The notes: generated from the letters alone by a model not told the origin. A DNA stretch of 64,000 nt from Palsa-504 sp963767565 (GCA_963767565.1 CAVYEG010000012.1:124001-188000); one strand, 5' to 3'. Shown: positions 42,990 through 52,334, counted from the first letter of the stretch. Numbers and translations are program-made.

Positions 42990-42999
42990 GGATGGGAGC

Positions 43000-45819
43000 C
43001 TAGCCCGTGTTCTGCAGGCCCGCCGCGACGCCGTTGACGGTGAGCAGCAGCAGCCGCTCCACGCGCTCCCGGTCCTGGGCACCGGATGGGTTGCGCAGCG
43101 CGGCCAGGGCCCGCAGCTGCAGGTAGGACAGCGCGTCCACGTACGGGTCGCGCAGCGCGACGGCCCGGGACAGCACCGGCCGGTCGGCCAGCAGCCGGTC
43201 GTGGCCGGTGACGGTCAGCACCAGCCGCCTGGTCAGGTCGTACTCGGCCAGCACCTGCGCGGTCAGGTCCTCCCGGCCGCCCAGGGCCAGGTACCGGGCG
43301 CCGATCAGCCGGTCGGTCTTGGCCAGGCTCATCTCGGCGTTGTCCAGCAGCACGCCGAACAGCGGCCAGTCCCGGTACGCGCGCCGCAGCACCGCAGTGC
43401 CATCAGGAGCGGGGCCATCGGGACCGGGGCCGTCGGGACCGGGGCCGCCGGGACCGGGGCCGCCGGGACCGGGGCCGCCGGGACCGGGGCCGCCGGGATC
43501 GGCGGCGATGGCGGCCAGCCCGCTGCCCAGGCCGAACCACCCGGGCAGGTTCATCCGGGTCTGCGACCAGGCGAACACCCAGGGGATGGCGCGCAGGTCG
43601 GCCAGGTCCATGGCGGGCTGCTGCGGACCGCCGCCCGGGCCGGCGGCCGACAGGCCGCGCTTGGCCGGGCGGGAGCCGATCCGCAGGCCGCCGATCTCGC
43701 CCAGCGGGCTGATCCGGGCGAACCAGTCGGCGAAGCCGTCCGCCTCGACCAGGCGCCGGAACGCGGCGCAGGCCGCGGCGTCGATGCGGTCGGCGACGGT
43801 CCGGAAGCTGGCCGCGGCGGACGCGGCCCGCTCGGCGATGCGCGGAGACGAGGCCAGCAGCACGGCGTGGGTGACCTGCTCCAGGTGGCGTTTGGCGATG
43901 GCCTGCTGGCCGTACCGGGCGAAGATGACCTCGCCCTGCTCGGTGACCTTGAACGACCCGCCGACCGAGCCGGGGGCCTGGGCCAGCACGGCCCGCCCGG
44001 CCGGCCCGCCGCCCCGGCCCAGCGCGCCGCCCCGGCCGTGGAACAGGGTCAGCCGGATGCCCTGGGCGGCGGCCCATTCCGACAGCCGGGCCTGCGCGTC
44101 GTACAGCCGCAGGGTGGCGCTGGCCGGGCCGAGTTCCTTGGCCGAGTCGGAGTAGCCGAGCATGGCCTCGAGCTGGCGGCCGGTGGCGGCCAGGCGTTCG
44201 GCGACCGGCGGCAGGGCCACCATGCCGGTCATCACCGCCGGGGCGTTGGCCAGGTCGGCGGCGCTCTCGAACAGCGGGACCACGTCGAGCACCGGGATCG
44301 GGCCGCCGTGGGCCGCGTAGCTGGCCAGCTCGTAGACCGCGGCGATGTCGTCGGCCGAGCGGGTGAAGCTGACCACGTAGCGCCGGCACGCGTCGACGCC
44401 GTAACGGTCCTGGACCCAGGCCACGGCGCGGAACGTGGCTAGCACCTCGGCGGTCTGGTCGGACCATTCTCCTTCGTGTTCGGTGTCCGGCGGGCCGGCC
44501 GCTCGCAGCTCGGCCAGCGCCCGGGCGTGCACCTGGCTGTGCTGCCTGACCTCCAGGCCCGCCAGGTGGAAGCCGAACGTCTCGGCCTGCCAGATCAGCT
44601 GCTGCAGCTCGCCTGAGGCCTGCCGGGACGCGCCGGCTTCGGTCAGCGCCTGCTGGACCAGGCGCAGGTCGGCCAGGAACTCGCCGGGTCCCGGGTAGGC
44701 CAGGTCGGCGTGCCTGACCCGGGTGGCGGCGATCCGCTGTGCGGCGTACAGCAGGTAGGTCCGGTACGGCTCCTGGGGCGAGCGGGCCGAGATCTCGGCC
44801 AGCAGCTCAGGGTGCGCCGCCGACGCGGCGGCCAGCGCCCGGCGCAGGCGGGCGGGCGGCGGCGTGGTCGCCTCGTGCAGGGTCAGCGCGCGGCCGATCC
44901 TGGTGATGGCGTTCTGGTGGGCGCGCAGGACGTGATCGGCCTGGATCGCCGCGGTCTCCCGGGTGACCTGCGCGGTCACGAACGGGTTGCCGTCCCGGTC
45001 GGCGCCCACCCAGCTGCCGAACCGCAGGTACGCGGGCACGGGCCCGGCGCCTTCGGCCGGCCCGTCCGACGCGGCCAGCGCGCGGTCAAGTTCCCGGTAC
45101 ACGACCGGGACCACCCGGAACAGCGTCTCGTCGAACGCGGCCATGACCGTGCGGACCTCGTCGATCGGGTCCATGGCCTTGACCCGCAGCTGTGAGGTTC
45201 GCCACAGCAGGTCGACGTTCTCCCGCAGGCCGCGCCGGGCCTCGTCGTGGTCGGTGGCGCCGGTACGCGGGTCGTTCAGCTGGCCGAGCAGCTCGTTGAT
45301 GCGGCGCAGCACGGCCACCACGGCCCGGCGGCGGGCCTCGGTGGGGTGCGCGGTCAGCACCAGCTGCACGCGCAGGCGGCTGAGCAGCTCGGCCAGCTGG
45401 TCGCGGCCGGCCTCCCGGCTGATCTCGGCCACCGCGGCGGCCAGCGACTCGCGCACCGGCTCGCCGCCGGCGTCGCGTTCCCGCACGAACCTGATGCGCT
45501 GATGCTCTTCGGCCAGGTTGGCCAGGTGGAAGTAGACGGTGAAGGCCCGGGCCACCTGCTCGGCCCGGTCCAGGTCCCAGGAGGCGATCAGATCGGTGAT
45601 CTGCTTGCCCGCCGGGTCGTGCGCCGGGTCGCCGTCGGCGTGCTCCTGGCGGGCATCGATCACCGCGTGCCGCAGCTGCTCCACGTCGGCCAGCAGCTCC
45701 GGGCCGACCGAGTCGCGGATGACCTCGCCCAGGACGTCACCGAGCAGCCGGACGTCGCGCCGCATCGGCTCCGGCAGCGCGGCCCGGTCGAGGTCCCGGT
45801 CCCGGTTGACGACGTTCAC
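43000..45819 (-). CDS. ppc: Phosphoenolpyruvate carboxylase
   Basis: Anaplerotic carboxylation of PEP to oxaloacetate. 939 aa. Catalytic motifs: VLTAHPTEARRRAVV (His about 158), GSWVGADRDGNPFVT, LGYSDSAKELG, LTLFHGRGGALGRGGGPA (about 590-607) and the C-terminal ILLLTVNGVAAGLQNTG (read to the end). Odd: about residues 773-803 are a collagen-like (GPG)n insertion encoded by 15-bp tandem repeats, placed before the conserved RRAYRDWPLFGVLLDNAEMS. Divergent from the carboxylase beta gene with only 48 bases between the starts. Confidence 0.95.
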   Translation of the reverse strand: MNVVNRDRDLDRAALPEPMRRDVRLLGDVLGEVIRDSVGPELLADVEQLRHAVIDARQEHADGDPAHDPAGKQITDLIASWDLDRAEQVARAFTVYFHLANLAEEHQRIRFVRERDAGGEPVRESLAAAVAEISREAGRDQLAELLSRLRVQLVLTAHPTEARRRAVVAVLRRINELLGQLNDPRTGATDHDEARRGLRENVDLLWRTSQLRVKAMDPIDEVRTVMAAFDETLFRVVPVVYRELDRALAASDGPAEGAGPVPAYLRFGSWVGADRDGNPFVTAQVTRETAAIQADHVLRAHQNAITRIGRALTLHEATTPPPARLRRALAAASAAHPELLAEISARSPQEPYRTYLLYAAQRIAATRVRHADLAYPGPGEFLADLRLVQQALTEAGASRQASGELQQLIWQAETFGFHLAGLEVRQHSQVHARALAELRAAGPPDTEHEGEWSDQTAEVLATFRAVAWVQDRYGVDACRRYVVSFTRSADDIAAVYELASYAAHGGPIPVLDVVPLFESAADLANAPAVMTGMVALPPVAERLAATGRQLEAMLGYSDSAKELGPASATLRLYDAQARLSEWAAAQGIRLTLFHGRGGALGRGGGPAGRAVLAQAPGSVGGSFKVTEQGEVIFARYGQQAIAKRHLEQVTHAVLLASSPRIAERAASAAASFRTVADRIDAAACAAFRRLVEADGFADWFARISPLGEIGGLRIGSRPAKRGLSAAGPGGGPQQPAMDLADLRAIPWVFAWSQTRMNLPGWFGLGSGLAAIAADPGGPGPGGPGPGGPGPGGPGPDGPGPDGPAPDGTAVLRRAYRDWPLFGVLLDNAEMSLAKTDRLIGARYLALGGREDLTAQVLAEYDLTRRLVLTVTGHDRLLADRPVLSRAVALRDPYVDALSYLQLRALAALRNPSGAQDRERVERLLLLTVNGVAAGLQNTG
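43409..43500 (-). repeat. 15-bp tandem repeat inside ppc
   Basis: About six units of CGGGACCGGGGCCGC (plus strand), the inner four identical, outer ones with single changes. Length 15 keeps the frame and encodes GGPGP/DGPGP pentads on the minus strand. Copy number is likely variable between strains. Confidence 0.88.
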
Positions 45820-45867
45820 GATGAGAGCTTAATCCGTCCAGATGACGGGCCCGTTAACCTTTCTCCC

Positions 45868-47520
45868 ATGACCAACGTCGCCGCCGAGCCCGCTGCCGAG
45901 TCCGCACCCGAGCCCGCGACCACTTCCGGGCCCGACCCGCACACCACCGCGGGCAAGCTCGCCGACCTGGAGCGGCGGCGGCACGAGGCGGTGCACGCCG
46001 GCTCGGAGCAGGCGGTGGCCAAGCAGCACGAGCGGGGCAAGCTGACCGCGCGGGAGCGGATCGACCTGCTGCTCGACCCGGGCTCGTTCACCGAGTTCGA
46101 CGAACTGGCCCGGCATCGTGCCACCGACTTCGGCATCGCGGCCACCCGGCCCTACGGCGACGGGGTGGTCACCGGCTACGGCACCGTGGACGGGCGCCCG
46201 GTCTGCGTGTTCAGCCAGGACTTCACGATCTTCGGCGGCTCGCTGGGCGAGGTCTACGGCGAGAAGATCGTCAAGATCATGGACCACGCGCTGAAGACCG
46301 GCTGCCCGATGATCGGCCTGAACGACGGCGGCGGCGCCCGGATCCAGGAAGGCGTGGTGGCCCTCGGCCTGTTCGCCGAGATCTTCTACCGCAACGTGAG
46401 GGCCTCGGGCGTCATCCCGCAGATCTCGCTGATCATGGGCCCGTGCGCGGGCGGGGCGGTCTACTCCCCCGCGATCACCGACTTCACCCTCATGGTCGAG
46501 GGCACCAGCCACATGTTCATCACCGGGCCCGACGTGATCAAGACCGTGACCGGCGAGGACGTGAGCTTCGAGGACCTGGGCGGCGCGCAGGCCCACGGGG
46601 TCAAGTCCGGCGTGGCCCACTACCAGGCCAAGGACGAGCAGGACTGCATCGACTTCGCCCGCGACCTGCTGTCCTACCTGCCCTCGAACAACCTGGAGGA
46701 CCCCCCGCGGCTGGCCGCGGCCGACGCCGACCCGGACCAGGCCACCGAGATCACCGAGATCACCGAGACCGACGACGAGCTCGACACGCTGATCCCCGAC
46801 TCGCCGAACCAGCCCTACGACATGCACGAGGTCATCACCCGCATCCTGGACGACGGCGAGTTCCTGGAGATCCACGCCGGCTTCGCGCCGAACATCCTCG
46901 TCGGCTTCGGCCGCATCGAGGGCTCGTCGGTCGGCGTGGTGGCCAACCAGCCGATGCACTACGCCGGCTGCCTGGACATCGACGCATCGGAGAAGGCGGC
47001 CCGGTTCGTCCGGACCTGCGACGCGTTCAACATCCCGATCCTGACCTTCGTCGACGTGCCCGGGTTCCTGCCCGGCGTCACCCAGGAGTGGCGCGGCATC
47101 ATCCGCCGCGGCGCCAAGCTCATCTACGCCTACGCCGAGGCCACCGTGCCCAAGCTCACCGTCATCACCAGGAAGGCCTACGGCGGCGCCTACGACGTCA
47201 TGGGCTCCAAGCACCTGGGCGGCGACGTGAACCTGGCCTGGCCCACCGCGCAGATCGCGGTGATGGGCGCGCAAGGTGCGGTGAACATCCTGTACCGCCG
47301 GGAACTGGCGGCCGCCGCGGACCCGGACGCGCTGCGCGCCGAGCGGATCACCGAATACGAGGACACCCTGGCCAACCCGTACATCGCGGCCGAGCGCGGC
47401 TACGTCGACGCGGTCATCCGCCCGGCCGAGACCCGGGCCGCCCTGACCCGCGCGCTGCGCACGCTGCGGACCAAGCGGCAGACCCTGCCGCCCAAGAAGC
47501 ACGGCAACATCCCGCTCTGA
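45868..47520 (+). CDS. Acyl-CoA (propionyl/acetyl-CoA) carboxylase beta subunit
   Basis: Carboxyltransferase half of a biotin-dependent acyl-CoA carboxylase, 550 aa. The N-terminal ~25 residues are acidic and variable. Domain motifs: ERGKLTARERIDLLLDPGSF, LNDGGGARIQEGV (crotonase-like oxyanion hole), MGPCAGGAVYSPAITDF, ITGPDVIKTVTGEDV, and C-terminal LTFVDVPGFLPGVTQEW and AYGGAYDVMGSKHLGGD. Needs a biotinylated alpha chain encoded elsewhere; birA is nearby and an epsilon subunit lies two genes downstream. Product would be methylmalonyl-CoA or malonyl-CoA. Confidence 0.95.
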   Translation: MTNVAAEPAAESAPEPATTSGPDPHTTAGKLADLERRRHEAVHAGSEQAVAKQHERGKLTARERIDLLLDPGSFTEFDELARHRATDFGIAATRPYGDGVVTGYGTVDGRPVCVFSQDFTIFGGSLGEVYGEKIVKIMDHALKTGCPMIGLNDGGGARIQEGVVALGLFAEIFYRNVRASGVIPQISLIMGPCAGGAVYSPAITDFTLMVEGTSHMFITGPDVIKTVTGEDVSFEDLGGAQAHGVKSGVAHYQAKDEQDCIDFARDLLSYLPSNNLEDPPRLAAADADPDQATEITEITETDDELDTLIPDSPNQPYDMHEVITRILDDGEFLEIHAGFAPNILVGFGRIEGSSVGVVANQPMHYAGCLDIDASEKAARFVRTCDAFNIPILTFVDVPGFLPGVTQEWRGIIRRGAKLIYAYAEATVPKLTVITRKAYGGAYDVMGSKHLGGDVNLAWPTAQIAVMGAQGAVNILYRRELAAAADPDALRAERITEYEDTLANPYIAAERGYVDAVIRPAETRAALTRALRTLRTKRQTLPPKKHGNIPL

Positions 47521-47612
47521 CGTCACTCATAGTAATCAATTGGCGCCGCTGTGTCGATGAATGTGGCACATGTGGCGCACGCACCGGCTCGCCTGGCCTA
47601 CAGTCGAAGGTG

Positions 47613-48662
47613 ATGACCGAATTCGCCGCCCCGCTTCCCATCCTGGCCCGCTACGCGGTCATGGTGGACGTCGGCTACATCTATGCCGCCGCCGGGGAGC
47701 TGCTGTTCGGATCGAGCTCCCGGCGGGATTTCCGGGTCGACGCGGTCCCGCTGATCCAGGTGGTGACCAAGCACGCCGACGAGATCATCCGCGGCGAGCT
47801 GCTCCGCGTCTACTGGTACGACGCGGCCCGCGACCGGGTGCCCACCATCGACCAGCGCGTCATCGCCCAGATGCCCTGGGTCAAGCTGCGGCTGGGCAAC
47901 CTGAACGCCCGCGGCCAGCAGAAGGGCGTGGACGCCCAGATCAGGGCGGACATGGAGGCGCTGGCCCGGCACCGGGCCATCACCGATGCGGTCCTGATCG
48001 CGGGCGACGAGGACATGGTGCCCGCGGTCGAGGCGGCCCAGGCCTTCGGGGTGCGGGTGCACTTGTGGGGCATCGAGCCGCCCTACGGCACCAATCAGGC
48101 CGAGCGGCTGGTCTGGGAATCGGACACGGTCGACGTCTTGGACGCCCCGTTCCTGCGGCCCTACTTCACCAAGAACCCGGCCGCGGTCGAGCAGGCCCGT
48201 TCGCCGGACGGCATCGGCCCGCTCGGCGGTATGGGCACGTCGGCCACGGTGCCCTCACCGGCCCAGCTGTTCGGCGAGCGGCACGGCCGGCATCAGCAAG
48301 GACTGCCGGTCACCCAGCCGGTGTCCTCCCGGACCGGCGGGCACCCCACGCTGCCGGCCGGCTGGACGCCGTCGAACACCGGCCCGATGCCGCGCCTGGG
48401 CCCGGACCGGATTCGGGTCGAGGAGGCCGGCGAGCACGTCGCGCAGAAGTGGATCCTGACCCGAGGCCGCGACAACATCCGCGACCTGCTGCCGGGCCCG
48501 ATCCTGCCGCCCGTGATCGACAAGGAACTGCTGGTCGACGCGGAGAAGGAACTCGGCCTGTCGCTGCGGCCCTACCAGGAGGCCCGCGAATGGCTGCGGG
48601 ACGCGTTCTGGGAGCGGGTGCACCGCGAGTTCGGCATCGGCACCGGCAAGTCCCGGGGCTAG
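47613..48662 (+). CDS. NYN-domain (PIN-like) protein
   Basis: 349 aa. N-terminal NYN/PIN-type nuclease-like fold: YAVMVDVGYIYAAAGELLFG with the first acidic residue, KGVDAQIRADMEALARHRAI with a second, AVLIAGDEDMVPAVEAAQ with the third, and GVRVHLWGIE. This acidic triad suggests a Mg-dependent RNase. The C-terminal ~130 residues are a Pro-rich linker followed by a helical domain (LLVDAEKELGLSLRPYQEAR and WLRDAFWERVHREFG). The gene lies between carboxylase beta and epsilon subunit genes, which are usually adjacent. The ATG at 47613 follows GAAGGTG. Confidence 0.87.
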   Translation: MTEFAAPLPILARYAVMVDVGYIYAAAGELLFGSSSRRDFRVDAVPLIQVVTKHADEIIRGELLRVYWYDAARDRVPTIDQRVIAQMPWVKLRLGNLNARGQQKGVDAQIRADMEALARHRAITDAVLIAGDEDMVPAVEAAQAFGVRVHLWGIEPPYGTNQAERLVWESDTVDVLDAPFLRPYFTKNPAAVEQARSPDGIGPLGGMGTSATVPSPAQLFGERHGRHQQGLPVTQPVSSRTGGHPTLPAGWTPSNTGPMPRLGPDRIRVEEAGEHVAQKWILTRGRDNIRDLLPGPILPPVIDKELLVDAEKELGLSLRPYQEAREWLRDAFWERVHREFGIGTGKSRG

Positions 48663-48683
48663 ATCTTTGATGCGGAACGGACC

Positions 48684-48926
48684 GTGGTGCTCGTGGCCGT
48701 GACCGGGGATCGCCCGGCCCGCGAGCCCGCCCTGCGGGTGATACGCGGGGACGCTAGTGCTGAAGAGGTCGCCGCGCTGGTCGCGGTGCTCATGGCCCGC
48801 GCCGCTGTTAGTGAGCCGGAAGCACCGGCCCCGGTCCGTTCGGCCTGGTCAGACCGGTCCCGGCTGGTGCGCCAGCCGTTGCACCCCGGCCCCGGCGCCT
48901 GGCGCCGCTCGGCGTTGCCGAGCTAA
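48684..48926 (+). CDS. Acyl-CoA carboxylase epsilon subunit
   Basis: 80 aa. The actinobacteria-specific AccE/PccE pattern is clear: ALRVIRGDASAEEVAALVAV at the N-terminus (helix binding the beta subunit) and a C-terminal RQPLHPGPGAWRRSALP. It stabilises the alpha-beta carboxylase complex. GTG 48684 or GTG 48687 start. It is 22 bases downstream of the NYN gene, and so probably in one transcript beta-NYN-epsilon. Confidence 0.88.
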   Translation: MVLVAVTGDRPAREPALRVIRGDASAEEVAALVAVLMARAAVSEPEAPAPVRSAWSDRSRLVRQPLHPGPGAWRRSALPS

Positions 48927-49251
48927 CCGCACCCGAGGCCCCGGCCCCGCGAGCCGCACCCGAGGCCTCAGCCCCGCGCGAGCCTGAGCCGAGGCCCCGG
49001 CCCGACGCGAGCCTCAGCCGAGTCCAGCCTGGTTCGCGGCCAGCTAGCCGGCGCAAAGCTGGCTTCGCGCGTGGCCAACCTGCACGCGTTCCACTGTTCC
49101 CGTGTTCCCCAGCAGCCTCAGACGCCTAAGCCCCGGAGCCTGTCTGCTTGGCGGGCGGAGCGGGGCCGCCCTCGTACGCCCGGAGTGGGCGCCACCCAGC
49201 GGAAAATGCCACCCGTGAGCCCCTCCCGTCTCACCGGCCACGGGCTCCGGC
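48927..49251. other. Repeat-rich intergenic region, no gene seen
   Basis: Between the epsilon subunit and the convergent gatB. Contains degenerate direct repeats of CCGCACCCGAGGCC (about 48930 and 48955) and related Pro/Arg/Glu-coding-like repeats in all frames. No start/ribosome binding site combination was found. Confidence 0.5.
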
Positions 49252-49356
49252 GTCAGGCGGTCAGGCGGTCAGGGCGTCAGGCGGACGGGCGGCCGCGGTC
49301 AGGCGGTCAGGGAGTCAGGCGGTCAGGGCGTCAGGCGGTCAGGCGGTCAGGCGGTC
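49252..49356. repeat. Octamer tandem repeat at the gatB 3' end
   Basis: About eleven imperfect copies of GTCAGGCG in a head-to-tail array with GTCAGGGC and GTCAGGGA variants. The array runs into the last codons and stop of gatB (49339). In the minus strand it reads CGCCTGAC, supplying repeated TGA triplets. Confidence 0.85.
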
Positions 49357-50838
49357 GAGGATGAGCTGGCGGACGCGGGCGGCGTCGGCTTTGCCGCCGG
49401 TGGCCGTCATGACCGCGCCGACCAGCGGGCCGACCGCGGCGAGCTTGCCCTCGCGGACCTTGGCCGCCACGTCCGGGTGGGCCGCGATGGCCTGGTCGAT
49501 GGCGGCGCCCAGCGCGCCCTCGTCGCTGACCACGGCCAGGCCGCGGGCTTTGACGATCTCGTCCGGGTCGCCCTCTCCGGCCAGCACGAAGTCGATCACG
49601 TCCCGGGCCAGCCGGTCGTTGAGCGCGCCGGACTCGGTCAGCTCGGCGATGCGGGCGACCTGGGCCGGCGTGATGGCCAGGGCGGACAGCTCGACACCGT
49701 CCTCGTTGGCCCGGCGGGCCAGCTCGCCCAGCCACCACTTGCGCGCGTCGGCGGGCGAGGCGCCCGCGGCAACCGTCTCGGCCACCAGGTCGAGCGCGCC
49801 CGCGTTGGTCAGCGCGGTCATCTCCAGGTCGGACAGGACCCATTCGCCCTGCAGCCGGGCCCGGCGCGCGGACGGCGCCTCGGGCAGCGCGGCCCGGATC
49901 TGCGCCACCCACTCGGCGGGCGGCGCCACCGGCACCAGGTCGGGCTCGGGGAAGTACCGGTAGTCCTGGGCCTCTTCCTTGGACCGGCCGGAGGTGGTGG
50001 TCCCGGTGTCCTCGTGGAAGTGCCTGGTCTGGAGGATGATCCGGCCGCCGTCGTCGAGCACCGCGGCCTGCCGCTCGATCTCGAACCGGACCGCCCGCTC
50101 CACCGAGCGCAGCGAGTTGACGTTCTTGGTCTCGGTCCTGGTGCCCCAGCGGCCGGAGCCGCGCGGGGCCAGCGAGGTGTTCACGTCGCAGCGCAGCGAG
50201 CCCTCTTCCATCCGGACGTCGGAGACGCCCAGGGAGCGGACCAGATCCCGCAGCTCGGTGACGTAGACCCGGGCCACCTCGGGCGCGGCCGCGCCGGTGC
50301 CCTCGATCGGCTTGGTCACGATCTCCACCAGCGGGATGCCCGCCCGGTTGTAGTCGACCAGCGAGTAGTCGGCGCCGTGGATCCGGCCGGTGGCCCCGCC
50401 CACGTGCAGCGACTTGCCGGTGTCCTCCTCCATGTGCACCCGCTCGATGCCGACCCGGTAGGTGCGGTCGTCCAGGGCCACGTCCAGGTAGCCGTCGGTG
50501 CACAGCGGCTCGTCGTACTGGGAGATCTGGAAGTCCTTGGGCATGTCGGGGTAGAAGTAGTTCTTCCGCGCGAACCGGCACCAGGACGCGACGTCGCAGT
50601 GCAGCGCGAGCCCGATGCGGATCGTGTACTCGATCGCCAGCCGGTTCATCACCGGCAGCGAGCCGGGCAGGCCCAGGCAGACCGGGCACACCTGGCTGTT
50701 CGGCTCGGCCCCGAAGATGGTGGTGCAGCCGCAGAACATCTTGGTCGCGGTGCCCAGCTCCACGTGGGTTTCCAGCCCGATCACCGGCTCGTAGCGCTCC
50801 ATCGCCTCGGCGAACGGGACCAGCGTGTCCATGGTCAT
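49339..50838 (-). CDS. gatB: Asp-tRNA(Asn)/Glu-tRNA(Gln) amidotransferase subunit B
   Basis: 499 aa. tRNA-binding and kinase-like subunit that activates Glu/Asp on misacylated tRNA. Motifs: YEPVIGLETHVELGTATKMF, zinc-site Cys in MFCGCTTIFG and QVCPVCLGLPG, GADYSLVDYNRAGIPLVEIV, ETKNVNSLRSVERAV, and the C-terminal YqeY-like domain ending RVRQLILDRLTA. The ATG at 50838 overlaps the gatA stop as ATGA. Last gene of gatC-gatA-gatB. Confidence 0.96.
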   Translation of the reverse strand: MTMDTLVPFAEAMERYEPVIGLETHVELGTATKMFCGCTTIFGAEPNSQVCPVCLGLPGSLPVMNRLAIEYTIRIGLALHCDVASWCRFARKNYFYPDMPKDFQISQYDEPLCTDGYLDVALDDRTYRVGIERVHMEEDTGKSLHVGGATGRIHGADYSLVDYNRAGIPLVEIVTKPIEGTGAAAPEVARVYVTELRDLVRSLGVSDVRMEEGSLRCDVNTSLAPRGSGRWGTRTETKNVNSLRSVERAVRFEIERQAAVLDDGGRIILQTRHFHEDTGTTTSGRSKEEAQDYRYFPEPDLVPVAPPAEWVAQIRAALPEAPSARRARLQGEWVLSDLEMTALTNAGALDLVAETVAAGASPADARKWWLGELARRANEDGVELSALAITPAQVARIAELTESGALNDRLARDVIDFVLAGEGDPDEIVKARGLAVVSDEGALGAAIDQAIAAHPDVAAKVREGKLAAVGPLVGAVMTATGGKADAARVRQLILDRLTA

Positions 50839-52331
50839 GCGGAGAGTCCCTTCGCCTGGGTGAGCAGCGGCTGGCCCCAGCTGGCCACCAGGGCGGCCTC
50901 GGCGGCGGCGGCCACCCGGTAGAGCCGGTCGTCGGCCAGTGCGGGCGCCATGACCTGCAGGCCGACCGGCAGGCCGTCTTCGGGCGCCAGCCCGCACGGC
51001 ACCGAGATGGCCGCGTTGCCGGCCAGGTCCGACGGGATCGTGCACAGGTCGGCCAGGTACATCGCCATCGGGTCGTCGGCCCGCTCGCCGATGCCGAACG
51101 CCGTGGTCGGCGTGGACGGCGACACCAGCACGTCGACCTGGCCGAACGCGTGGTCGAAGTCCCTGATGATCAGCGTCCGGACCTGCTGGGCCTTGCCGTA
51201 GTAGGCGTCGTAGTAGCCGCTGGACAGCGCGTAGGTGCCCAGGATGATGCGCCGCTTGACCTCGGCGCCGAAGCCCTGCTCGCGGGTCAGCGCCATGACC
51301 TCCTCGGCGTCCCGCTCGCCGTCGTCGCCGACCCGCAGGCCGTAGCGCATGGCGTCGAACCGGGCCAGGTTGGACGAGGCCTCGCTGGGCGCGATCAGGT
51401 AGTAGGCGGGCAGCGCGTAGGAGAAGTGCGGGCAGGACACCTCGGTGACCTTGGCCCCCAGCGACTCGAGCACCTCGACGGCCTCGGCGAACCGGGACAG
51501 CACGCCCGGCTGGTAGCCCGCGCCGGACAGCTCGGTGACCACGCCGATCCGCATCCCGCTCACGTCGGCCTGCCGGGCCGCGGCCACCACCGGCGGCACC
51601 GGCGCGTCGATCGAGGTGGAGTCGCACGGGTCGTGCCCGGACATCGCCTCGTGCAGCAGCGCCGCGTCGAGCACGGTCCGGCCGAACGGCCCGGGGGTGT
51701 CCAGGCTGCTCGCGAACGCCACCACGCCGTAGCGGGACGAGCCGCCGTAGGTCGGCTTGGTGCCGACAATGCCGCAGACCGCGGCGGGCTGGCGGATCGA
51801 GCCGCCGGTGTCGGTGCCGATGGCCAGCGGCGCCTCGTAGGCGGCCACCGCGGCCGAGGAACCGCCGGAGGAACCGCCCGGGATCTTGTCCAGGTCCCAC
51901 GGGTTGTGGCTGGGCCCGTAGGCCGAGTTCTCGGTGGACGAGCCCATGGCGAACTCGTCCATGTTGGTCTTGCCCAGGATGACCGCGCCGGCCTGCTTCA
52001 GCCGCCGCGTGATCGTCGCGTCGTAGGGCGGGTGCCAGCCCTCCAGGATGCGCGAGCCGCAGGTGGTGGGCAGGCCCTGGGTGGTGAACACGTCCTTGAC
52101 CGCCACCGGGACGCCGGCCAGCGGGCCGAGGTGGTCGCCGTTGGCGCGTCGCTCATCGATGCTGGCGGCCTGGGCCAGCGCGCGGTCCGCGGCGACGTGC
52201 AGGAAGGCGTGCACGCGATCATCGACGGCGGCGATCCGGTCCAGGTGCGCCCGGGTGACCTCGGTCGCGGAGACGTGGCCGGCGGCGAGGGCGGCGGATA
52301 GTTCCGCCGCGGTCATGCGGGTGAGTTCCAT
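50835..52331 (-). CDS. gatA: Asp-tRNA(Asn)/Glu-tRNA(Gln) amidotransferase subunit A
   Basis: 498 aa amidase-signature enzyme that releases ammonia from Gln. Catalytic Lys79 in VAVKDVFTT; the Ser-rich signature is GGSSGGSSAAVAAYEAPLAI with cis-Ser and nucleophile Ser, then GTDTGGSIRQPA and GTKPTYGGSSRYGVVAFASS. Starts 3 bases after the gatC stop and overlaps gatB. Confidence 0.97.
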   Translation of the reverse strand: MELTRMTAAELSAALAAGHVSATEVTRAHLDRIAAVDDRVHAFLHVAADRALAQAASIDERRANGDHLGPLAGVPVAVKDVFTTQGLPTTCGSRILEGWHPPYDATITRRLKQAGAVILGKTNMDEFAMGSSTENSAYGPSHNPWDLDKIPGGSSGGSSAAVAAYEAPLAIGTDTGGSIRQPAAVCGIVGTKPTYGGSSRYGVVAFASSLDTPGPFGRTVLDAALLHEAMSGHDPCDSTSIDAPVPPVVAAARQADVSGMRIGVVTELSGAGYQPGVLSRFAEAVEVLESLGAKVTEVSCPHFSYALPAYYLIAPSEASSNLARFDAMRYGLRVGDDGERDAEEVMALTREQGFGAEVKRRIILGTYALSSGYYDAYYGKAQQVRTLIIRDFDHAFGQVDVLVSPSTPTTAFGIGERADDPMAMYLADLCTIPSDLAGNAAISVPCGLAPEDGLPVGLQVMAPALADDRLYRVAAAAEAALVASWGQPLLTQAKGLSA

Positions 52332-52334
52332 GGC

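Noticed and set aside
45829..47526. A 565-codon open frame antisense to the carboxylase beta gene
   Set aside because: It lies wholly opposite a clearly functional gene, is Gly/Val/Arg/His-rich as expected from reversed GC-rich codons, and has no recognisable motif.
49252..49356. CRISPR array
   Set aside because: The repeats are 8 bases in direct contact with no spacers; it is a simple tandem array.
49331..51900. Long frames that continue upstream of gatB through gatA
   Set aside because: The gatB frame stays open by GC bias; the gatA-gatB ATGA overlap and the conserved GatB N-terminus fix the start at 50838.
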